Of a stretch of DNA of 64,000 bases, positions 54,454-64,000 are shown one piece after another. Within the stretch, counting starts at the first letter, position 1. Each line of letters begins with the position of its first letter. The notes under the pieces were generated by a model. It worked only from the letters and a program-made list of their open reading frames with translations, did no database searches and was not told the DNA's origin. Both the position numbers and the translations under genes were made by a program. The stretch is from Ipomoea triloba. Taxonomy: Eukaryota > Streptophyta > Magnoliopsida > Solanales > Convolvulaceae. The stretch covers positions 15,345,371-15,409,370 of the forward strand of contig NC_044922.1 in the NCBI RefSeq assembly GCF_003576645.1, read 5' to 3'.

Positions 54454-57400
54454 TCATAATTTAACCTTTGATGTTCTTCGTTTAGCATTTACAATGATGA
54501 AAATGAAGAGGAACAGAAACATAAATGGTAATGCAAAATAAAGGGGTCTCCAAGAGGCATCATCTGAGCTGCTCAGCATTCCATTGTCCCCCACGACCTA
54601 CAAGATATGCAGACAAGTCAGTAGAATTATTCCGTTTAGTAATAATACCTAATGGAGCCTGCAATTTACACATGTAAAACCATAGCGAAAAATAGAGGGG
54701 GATACTAGTTTACCAGAATATGGTTATTTTGTGTAACTCAGGTAACAAAGTAATGCATAATGTTTCATAGCTCATACGAAAGAATGAACATAGTGAGATT
54801 CAGGTAGTTTTGAAGAAGATTGACAGCTCAGCTCGGGATAAGCGTTTATAATTTGTCATATTTGGTTTTAACGAGGAGAGGCACACTACAAAAATTGCCA
54901 GAGGCATAAAAGTACTTTCATCCAAAGGGCTGGGCGGGAACTTACACTAACCACCATTCTCTGTGTTCCAAGTTTCTTTTGCTTCTCAAAGATGTGTTGT
55001 GCATATTCATAGAGTTGCATATCTAGGCTGTTTAGTTGAGTTATCTCCTGGATGAGTTCCCCGGGAATCAGACGGCGAGCCTGTTTAAATTCAAAGTTCA
55101 TTATCATCAATTGAAAGGAGATAACTATTAACTACTCAGAAAATGCAACTATTGCAGTGTAAACGCAATGGGATTTCTCTTCCCCGAGGACATTACAACG
55201 GTTTTCTAAGAGAATATCGAAAATGCAACTTCAACCAACAGATGCTATTTTCCAAGGGCAGATGTTTATTTCTATGATTTTTCATTTGATCCATAGAAGA
55301 AACCAAGTTGTGTAAGCCTCTAGGATCATTTGATATTGCACCTTCAACAAAATTGAAGGAAACAAAGTGAAAAAAATATAATAGTCCAGGACAAAGAGCT
55401 GTGTTATCTTAAGAATAGACTTCAATAAACTACAAATTATTAGAAAAAGCAAAAGGGCAATAGACAGACTCTACAGCATCAAGGTTATCATCATAATTAT
55501 GTGGTAAAGAAAGCCATAACTATAAGAAGAGGAAGATAAATTTAACAAACTAAAAAGTGTCACAGCTAGGAAAAAAGAATTAGAACCACCACCACCACCC
55601 TACCCCAAAAAAAAAAAAAAACAAAAAAAAAAAAAAAAAAAAAACAAAAGAAAACAAAAAACAAAAAAACAGTTATGAGACTAAACGATGAAGTACTTTT
55701 TTCAGCTATTTACCTCTTTTGTAAAATTTGCAGGAGATACTCTCTTCAGTGAGTTTGTTCTTCTTTGTGCCTGAGTTGAACGTAAGTTTTTCATGCAGAT
55801 CTCATATGCTTCAATGAGTTTGCCTGCAGTCATCTAATATCACAAACAGAAAATATTGTTACATTTCATAAAGACTGGCACATTGCACAAGAGCAAAACA
55901 AAACTATCATAGACTTGACAGCAGAACCAGCTCACATTTTTATTTATTGCTTCAGTATTTTCAGCCAATACTGGATGCCGTGGCTTGCTCTGAAATTTTT
56001 TGAAAAAAAAAAAGGTATTAACATTCGGCTAAATTTCATGTTCAGTTACAGCTTCTAACCAGAAGTTCAGACATTATAATCAATTGAAGACGGAACAATG
56101 GAACCTATTACCTCTGTATCAGAATCAGAATCTCCGGATGGGTCACTCTGTTCTGTGGCACAACCAGATAACATTATTGAGCAAATAATAATTGCAATAT
56201 GTTTCTTTGTTAAAAAAAAGTGTTAAAAGAAATAGTAAAACGGATATTTGCAACTTTTTTTTTTTTAGAAAGAAGGATGTCTGCAACTTTGGAAACTTCT
56301 TTTCAGGATTTTTCTGAATAACATCTCATATGTTTTGCTGCAATAGTCAAATTGATGATTGAGAACTCAATTAATGGCAGAAATTTCAGAGACCAATATC
56401 TCTTCATAAGAGTTGCAGGTCAAACAACCAAGTGGGTGAAAGATGTTTCAAAGAGGAAATGAAACCCAACTCAACCAAAAATTCAATACTAGCTAAAAAG
56501 AAAGAAAGTGAAGGATGTGGAAGGGCTTTTGTCAAGACTCAAGAGTAGTTTTCAAGTAGACAAAACGACAATCAACCAGAACAAGCTGCATGCAGCATAA
56601 CTAATAACCCAGGAGCACTAAAAGTTGACAGCAAGGATATCACCAAAGAAAAAAATCACTAAACATCCATGATTTTTACAAGAGGAATCATGGAGTTACC
56701 ACTTATCCTGTTCTTGCAACTTTCCACATCAAATCAGAGATAAGTTAAATCTGTCTTGCTCTTCTTTATTTAGCATTATTACTATAAGTGGGCAGGGGTT
56801 GGGAGAATCCTCAGCCAAAAGAAGTTACTTATTCCTGCTAAGATACTATCTTAACAAGTAGTCCCTAGAACTAACCTGAATTGTTGATAGCTCCTGTGCT
56901 TTTACCAAAACTTGATGGGGTTAACTGGGATATCACCTGAGTACCAACCACATTTGCAAACATGGCTGCTGACTCTTTGTGGTTCTCAGTGATCCCAACA
57001 TACAGCATTCCGTCCAACCTCTTCTGCAAGATTAAGGAAGATCTATATACCATGATTTAANAAAAAAAAAAAAAAACAAAAAAAAAAAAAACAAAAAAAC
57101 AAAAGAAAACAAAAAACAAAAAAACAGTTATGAGACTAAACGATGAAGTACTTTTTTCAGCTATTTACCTCTTTTGTAAAATTTGCAGGAGATACTCTCT
57201 TCAGTGAGTTTGTTCTTCTTTGTGCCTGAGTTGAACGTAAGTTTTTCATGCAGATCTCATATGCTTCAATGAGTTTGCCTGCAGTCATCTAATATCACAA
57301 ACAGAAAATATTGTTACATTTCATAAAGACTGGCACATTGCACAAGAGCAAAACAAAACTATCATAGACTTGACAGCAGAACCAGCTCACATTTTTATTT

Positions 57401-60400
57401 ATTGCTTCAGTATTTTCAGCCAATACTGGATGCCGTGGCTTGCTCTGAAATTTTTTGAAAAAAAAAAAGGTATTAACATTCGGCTAAATTTCATGTTCAG
57501 TTACAGCTTCTAACCAGAAGTTCAGACATTATAATCAATTGAAGACGGAACAATGGAACCTATTACCTCTGTATCAGAATCAGAATCTCCGGATGGGTCA
57601 CTCTGTTCTGTGGCACAACCAGATAACATTATTGAGCAAATAATAATTGCAATATGTTTCTTTGTTAAAAAAAAGTGTTAAAAGAAATAGTAAAACGGAT
57701 ATTTGCAACTTTTTTTTTTTTAGAAAGAAGGATGTCTGCAACTTTGGAAACTTCTTTTCAGGATTTTTCTGAATAACATCTCATATGTTTTGCTGCAATA
57801 GTCAAATTGATGATTGAGAACTCAATTAATGGCAGAAATTTCAGAGACCAATATCTCTTCATAAGAGTTGCAGGTCAAACAACCAAGTGGGTGAAAGATG
57901 TTTCAAAGAGGAAATGAAACCCAACTCAACCAAAAATTCAATACTAGCTAAAAAGAAAGAAAGTGAAGGATGTGGAAGGGCTTTTGTCAAGACTCAAGAG
58001 TAGTTTTCAAGTAGACAAAACGACAATCAACCAGAACAAGCTGCATGCAGCATAACTAATAACCCAGGAGCACTAAAAGTTGACAGCAAGGATATCACCA
58101 AAGAAAAAAATCACTAAACATCCATGATTTTTACAAGAGGAATCATGGAGTTACCACTTATCCTGTTCTTGCAACTTTCCACATCAAATCAGAGATAAGT
58201 TAAATCTGTCTTGCTCTTCTTTATTTAGCATTATTACTATAAGTGGGCAGGGGTTGGGAGAATCCTCAGCCAAAAGAAGTTACTTATTCCTGCTAAGATA
58301 CTATCTTAACAAGTAGTCCCTAGAACTAACCTGAATTGTTGATAGCTCCTGTGCTTTTACCAAAACTTGATGGGGTTAACTGGGATATCACCTGAGTACC
58401 AACCACATTTGCAAACATGGCTGCTGACTCTTTGTGGTTCTCAGTGATCCCAACATACAGCATTCCGTCCAACCTCTTCTGCAAGATTAAGGAAGATCTA
58501 TATACCATGATTTAAACCATTATGGAGAAGGAGGTTGTACCAAAGAAACAATGCATAGCTTTGTGAACCCTTTCTTAATTACCTTAGCAACTTCAAGCAC
58601 ATACTGACCAAGAGTCCGATACTTCAGTACACAATGACGCACATGATGTGACTCTGCCATATAAGAGTTGTTTGTGAGTCCTGCAACCTATTAATCAGAC
58701 ACTATCAGGCATAGAACATTTTTTAGAGCATTACAAAAAGTAAAGAGCTAGTTTAACATTGCATCTATGATTTGCATATATGCAATCTTCAAACCACAAT
58801 GTGATTACAGTTGATGTATATGGAATAGCTTACAATGCAACCTATGATTGCATATGAAATCTTATCAGAATACACCAATAGTATTAAGACTGAATCGTAG
58901 ATTGCAACAATATCCACCACAAATCAAGAGTTTCAATGCCTAATTTTAGCCTTCAAAGAACCAGAGGCACAAATCAAATAAACAAAACAGGTTATAGGCT
59001 ATAGTACCTGAAATGTCGCCCCATTGTGAATGAGATCCTGGGCTATAGGCTCATTAATATACTTGTGTAACGGTATCACGATGTCTTGCATATTGTATGG
59101 ATCATTGCCATTGATAATTGTTTCACCTCTACGTGTTCTAGCTTCCCTCTGTAATCAAATTAGGTTGTACGATCATAACTCATAAGGTATGACTAGAAAT
59201 GCTTGTGCAGCCATAATAAGTATAAGTTGACAGTGATGGAATTTTAAAGTACTCAGATGGAAGCAGTTCATGAAAGAAAATTGAAATAAAGTACTAAAAT
59301 GCATTGACTAATATTCCTGAATTCTAGCATTCTCCTTTAGCTGCATATCATGATATTTCTATGAGATGTGTTTCATGATACTAAAACCTAATAATGATAA
59401 TTAAACAATAAAAGAAATACTCAATCAATATATTGGTCTGTAAAATCTCCTGTACATTTTCTTCTTCATTTTTTTTTTTCCATTTTCCAGTTTTCCATCT
59501 TTCCACCTTGGGCACAACCTATACAACGATCACTCCAAGTCTCCAAGCCTCTCCTATAGTCCTATGTCATAAGAGCACAACTACAATTCAAGACGACCAC
59601 AAATGTAATTATGTGTTTGGGGTAGGCACCATAGATACCAAAATTATGCAATATGTATACAATAGAAGGGATGGAAACTACATCAAAAGATCACATTGCC
59701 AAGTTGTACACTAATAGAACTGGAACTCATTAGTCTGGAACGAAGATCATATGGACATTTAGTAAGGGGTAACTGGTAAGAAAAAACACTATAACTTCAA
59801 ATTATTTAGGCACAAATGCACATGTAGAAACAGGAAAAACATTATGGATGGATATACCTCAGAGAAAAAGTGGTGGTAATCACAGATATATATGCATTAG
59901 GTCTGATGGTCAATGTATTCAAATAAAAACTTAAGGTTCATGGTTTGCCCTACAAACTTGCAGTGTACTTAAGATGAATCTTGTTAAGCTGTTCAAACTT
60001 TATTAAATATTGAGAGGTGTCTTAAAAAAGAAACATACTCGAGCAAATAAATCTTCTCTCATCCATGGAACCAAATACTTCCATGGCCAGATATCTAGAG
60101 TGCTTACTCCCTTTGACTTTGAACGGATCCTTCCAGACATTCGGGTGGCAGATGTTAAGTTAGGGTGCACCAAAAACCTAGCAGCTACTTCAATTGAAAA
60201 TTCATAAGCACTAAAAACACGGTCAATTGGATTCCTAATAATTGTCACCACAGAAGTTCTATCATTAGGAAGTTTCGACATCAAGCTGTAGTCATCATGA
60301 GTAGCCAATAAACGACAGTTTGGCCTTCTGCAAAGTGGGAAAAGAAAAAAAAAAAAAAAGGGTAGAAATTAGAGCAACATTTATTTGAAGCTTCCAAAAG

Positions 60401-62389
60401 CAAAAACATTAAGGAAAATTACAAAAGAGGCAAAAAGAGTATGCTGCTTAACAAGCTTATTGTTTTGCCACTTAAAGGAGAGTGAAAGAGCCCACCTCAA
60501 CCCACCACAGGAGGGAAATAAATAAATAAATAAACCTATGTCTTTTTGGCAATGTTGCAAAAATCCCGCCTAGACGCCGATTAATCGCCGCATAGGCGCT
60601 AGACGCCGATCGACCGCCTAGTGTATCACCTTAATCGGTGGTCTAGGCGGCCGCCTAAGCCGCTTAGGCACTGACCGCCTAGGCCTCCTAGGCGCCGACT
60701 AGACCTTTTAGGCACCAACTGGGCCGTCTAGTCGGTCAATTAGCTATTGTTCTATTTTTTTAATGGATTATTTCACTCAAAACAATATCGTTTTGAGCGA
60801 AATAACCCTAAATTGTTCAAACTCTAGATATATTTTAGGTTAATATTTAATATTTTAGTATTTACTATTAAAGTATTATATAGTTTATAATTATTAGTCT
60901 CTAAAAAATTAAAAATATTTAAATATATTTTTAAAAAATAAAAAATAAAATAAAAGAAATACATGGGCGTCTAAGCGCCGATTAATCCCCGCCTAGGCGC
61001 CCCCGAGCGCCCAAGGAGCGCCTAGTAATTTTATCAACCATGCTTTTTGGAGCAGTGTCAATGAACTGTTTAGGTATATACCAATATAACATACTAGAAT
61101 ACGTTAGTACTTATAAACTCATAAAGTATTAAAAAAATCTAGATTTCAAGTGATACTAAGTTTTCTGCCAATTCAACTAAGCCTTATTCTGCCCAGCCCT
61201 AACATGTACTCACATTCTTCTTTAAAATTTATATTTTTTTTAAAAAAAGGAACCTACTATGTATAACTAATTAATGTAATATTCAAAAAGTTGGTTACCT
61301 ACACAATGCTCCCCAAGGATATTTTAGGGGCAGAGATTATCTCCCGTGTTTCTATCAAAGCATCAGAAAATAACAGTGGTACCCACAAACTGAGCCAAAG
61401 AGTAGTAGACTAGTAATTGTACAAGGATCACAAAATCTATTACCTGGGATCAAACCTTAACTTATCATAGGAGCGTGGGCACTCCAAAGAGTTAGCATAA
61501 AGCTTTTTCAGGAAACTGCAGCAAATGGAAAATGAAAACATAAGCAACAATGATGTTAATCTGAGCCTGCGAAGTACGGAGTATAAAAGTATAGCATGGC
61601 TTGCCAGGAAATGAGATAGGAAGATTGAGGAAGATTACCAGTGAAAATAAGTCCTTCCACCTGTCCTAGGTACATGAAGGAAAAATAGCAAGTCCCTCAA
61701 CAGATGTTTGTCTTCGCTGACTTCTGATTCAAGGGAAGAAGATGCCCACTTTTTGACTGTGTGCTCACACTGCTCAAAATCATCTTCTACCAATGCCTCT
61801 GATGCTGTAGAAACTGGGAAGAAACAACCATTTGAATGTCCATTTATAGACGAGCACCCAAATTCTCCAAAAAACTGGGCTTTACCGCGATTACAACTAG
61901 AGAGCATAGTGGTTGAATACATGAAGTTTATATCCAGGCCACATCACAATTGAGAACGTAAAACATATTTATAAATCAAGATCAAGTTTACAATGGAATG
62001 CATAATAATCATTGCAAAAAGTACGAAGCTCCTGATCAGAATTATAACTACGATAAGCAATATCCAAACCTATAAAACAATCACAGAATAAGAGATTAGA
62101 CTCGAACTTCTACATCTGCATACTTTCACTATATCAGAACCAGGCTAGAAGAAAGTGAAAATCCTATATTTTCAAGCTTTATTACTGTTTTTCTTTAAAT
62201 TGCAGCTAACCTAACAAAACGATGTTGCTAATATACATTTTCATATCTGTATTATCTGGGAAAAATCATTCATACACAAAACAAAAGCGAAACAAGAACA
62301 GACAATAAATAGAGACCAAATAAGAACATACCAGATAGCAAAAGCACCAGGCTAAAGATCACCTTCCAAAAATGGATCATCACTCCCAT
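54454..62389 (-). CDS. TPST: Tyrosylprotein sulfotransferase, 12 coding exons
   Basis: A Golgi enzyme that transfers sulfate from PAPS to tyrosines of secreted peptides (PSK, PSY and RGF/CLEL types in plants). My exon model is 62389-62332, 61813-61639, 61515-61444, 60327-60039, 59148-59008, 58687-58583, 58478-58331, 57607-57567, 57444-57391, 57288-57169, 55080-54952, 54597-54454. All have GT/AG borders, phases agree, and the product is about 491 residues (Arabidopsis TPST, from memory, about 500). The N-terminal signal peptide (MGVMIHFWKVIFSLVLLLS) is joined at TTCTTCCCAG|TTTC; sequence open upstream of that acceptor is intron. PAPS-binding P-loop PRTGG is at about 68-72, and RNPIDR (about 133-138) is the 3'-phosphate-binding region. 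FLVHPNLTSATRMSGRIRSK and DIWPWKYLVPWMREDLFAR are plant TPST signatures. A single transmembrane helix (about 465-480) and a basic tail KRRTSKVKL close it, giving a type I membrane protein. Exons 7-10 also appear at 57023-56876, 56152-56112, 55989-55936 and 55833-55714 through an assembly duplication. Confidence 0.94.
55607..58515. repeat. 1454-base direct duplication around a single N (assembly join in TPST)
   Basis: 55607-57060 and 57062-58515 read the same (offset 1455) apart from poly-A length near 57062. The N at 57061 is the only separator. Each copy contains TPST exons 7-10 complete. The four exons total 363 bases, so a naive gene model would accept an in-frame 121-codon repeat that is almost certainly not real. 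Confidence 0.9.
60545..61035. mobile_element. GCCTAGGCG-type element in TPST intron 3
   Basis: Left GGCAATGTTGCAAAAATCCC, then dense CGCCTAGGCG and TAGACGCCGA motifs to about 60745, an AT-rich middle, then CGCCTAGGCGCCCCCGAGCG up to about 61030. It lies between exons 3 and 4 and shares TTGCAAAAATC ends with 41843-42418. Confidence 0.6.
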
Positions 62390-62720
62390 TTACCCTCAAA
62401 TCAACCAACTGGAAAACCAAAACAATCTCCGGATCAATTTCCTTCACAAGACTATTCCGTCCTGCATAAAGTTCAAATTTGTAGCAGAATAAACCTCTGA
62501 ATACCGGGAAAGCAATCAAAATTGAAGCTCAAATCTCCTTAAAATTGAGCAGAACCGGGATCTGGCGAGAAAAACCAAACCCTACTCCCGGCCAAAATTC
62601 CACTCTATACTCGAATTCCGAGTATAATGGTATATTTTAAAAAGAAAAAACTAGAAAGAAGATGGTATAGATTATCGGAATCTCGTGCTCACCAAAATGG
62701 GACTGGGCGATATGAAGTTC
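62390..62720 (-). promoter_or_regulatory. TPST 5' leader region
   Basis: Sequence upstream of the ATG on the minus strand, ending GATTTGAGGGTAA before the start. It contains an ATG (in TTTATGCAGGACGG, about 62466) that is not part of the protein. A near-palindrome TATACTCGAATTCCGAGTAT lies at about 62613-62632. No TATA box is assigned. Confidence 0.4.
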
Positions 62721-64000
62721 CCGATCAGGCAGGCGGGGCCCACTCTCGCCACTACCGCCGACCGGAGACTAGTAGACTCCTAGAGTCCTAGACTAACCCC
62801 AACTCCAGTTTGACGAATTTCCGCTTTATTTAATTTTAATTTATAATTTATAAATAATTATTTTCTCCTCACCAAGACACAAAATTACATACACTCGCGC
62901 CCTATTCTACTCTACATACATACATTATACATACACCATTACACCCCTAGTTCTTTGGTTGGTCTGTTTTGATCTGGATGATTGAGAAGCAACCACATTG
63001 TCGAATTTATATATATGCAGTAATTTTTTTTAATCGGAATCCAGCCAAGTTGATTGTATGGTTGATTTGGTAATAAAGTTCAAAGTTTGACGTTTTGTGA
63101 AAGTTGTTTATTGGTTATTTATTTATTTATTTATCCTGATCAGCTATGAGTAATCGTTTTTTTTGCGATTTTTTGTTGATTAAAAGCTAATTTTACTTAG
63201 AGCCACATGTGAATAGTTGTTGCCCGTTTTTAAATTTTTCTGTAAATCAAAATAATATATTTGAAATAGTTTGGATGGATTGAGATAGAAATTCAATATC
63301 ACCATTAGATTTTGATTAAGAACAAAAACTGACATAAAAGTTGTCATGCGTTTTCGCTCATCTCCTTACAATCGAGTGGCTTTCACTCCTTGAGTAGAAT
63401 ATCCTAGAACCTATCCATTTTGCTTCTCACCTTTGAAATGGAGTGTCGTCGCCCTCGTTTTCCCTACTTAAGGGAAGGACATTTGTTTTCTTATAAGATT
63501 TTCAAGAGATAACTAAGCATAAAGGTTGAAGAAACTAGTCCATAACTTAGATGATTTCAAGAGATAACTAAGTCTAGTTTGATATCGGTGTTGTACAAAA
63601 AATGATATAATAAAGGGATAAATGGTCAAATTAACGTGATGACGTTATTTGAGGAAATTTGAAACTGTACCAAAACCAAACGCATTTAAGCAATTAAGCG
63701 TACACTTAGATACTCACAAATTTTGCATGTCATATAAAATTGTCGGACGGCACCATCAATGGAGTGTTTGGGGAGTGTTTTTAATTTCTAAGTTTTTTTT
63801 TTCTTTGGTTTAATCAGGTTAACAGATAGTTAAAATGGGTATTTGGTTTAATTTTCTTTTTGGGCATCTCTTGTTGTTAAATAACTTTATAAATTAATGT
63901 TTTGATGCCTAAGAGTTAATAACAATCGTTTTTTTTTTAAATGTACTTTACTTTCCAAATTTTTTGTAGTATTTTTCATTTTTTACTCTCTCATTTTGAT
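62721..64000. other. Spacer at the right edge, no gene seen
   Basis: AT-rich, with a (TTTA)n stretch near 63118-63133. The phrase CAAGAGATAACTAAG occurs twice (about 63509 and 63559). No open frame or transposon end was identified. Confidence 0.45.

Noticed and set aside
61814..61922. N-terminal extension of the TPST exon (from MYSTTMLSS)
   Set aside because: Open by chance. The acceptor TTCTTCCCAG at 61814 joins exon 1 in phase to give a proper signal peptide, so this stretch is intron.
61986..62064. A frame on the minus strand after TTTTATAG (GLDIAYRSYNSDQ...) that could be an extra TPST exon
   Set aside because: It cannot be spliced to the next exon without a stop or frame change, while skipping it gives a correct product.

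Overview
This is nuclear DNA of a flowering plant. The genes have plant introns, long AT-rich spacers separate them, and transposable elements of many classes are nested in one another. The NLR protein resembles the R1 / late-blight group known mainly from Solanales-type asterids, so an asterid, possibly Solanales (for example Convolvulaceae), is my guess; the window does not settle the species.

Four genes look intact or nearly so. A single-exon P-class pentatricopeptide repeat (PPR) gene with a probable mitochondrial transit peptide lies at 11428-13395 (+). An NB-LRR resistance gene (-) at 23571-25796 carries a full NB-ARC and LRR but no coiled coil; two candidate noncoding 5' exons lie about 2 kb upstream. 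A class I GATA zinc-finger factor (-, two coding exons) spans 42810-44979, with a 5' UTR exon near 45.8-45.9 kb. Tyrosylprotein sulfotransferase (TPST, -) occupies 54454-62389; I reconstructed it as 12 coding exons giving about 491 residues. A broken erlin-like (SPFH/band 7) pseudogene follows the PPR gene at 13811-15073. Two related tRNA-Pro(AGG) loci, both imperfect, sit at 6.8 and 15.7 kb in paralogous surroundings. These genes do not form one pathway; they are independent genes in a TE-rich region.

Layout: 0-11.4 kb is a pile of DNA transposons and tandem repeats. 11.4-15.1 kb holds the PPR gene and the erlin pseudogene. 15.3-23.5 kb is repeats, including an artefactual 1.3-kb duplication. 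23.6-28.1 kb is the NLR locus. 28.2-31 kb has nested SINEs and small DNA elements. 31133-36147 is a complete non-autonomous LTR retrotransposon (gag-protease only). 36.7-42.4 kb has SINEs and MITEs. 42.5-45.9 kb is the GATA gene. 46.2-54 kb has repeats around a 699-base assembly gap. 54.4-62.4 kb is TPST.

The assembly needs care. Three isolated N bases (697, 17579, 57061) each separate two essentially identical stretches of 223, 1316 and 1454 bases. These look like overlapping contig ends that were never merged, and the last one falsely doubles four TPST exons. I found no clearly undescribed gene system. The most unusual non-genic pattern is a set of small elements with related ends, several with 9-11-base target duplications, whose interiors are each filled by a different short tandem array.
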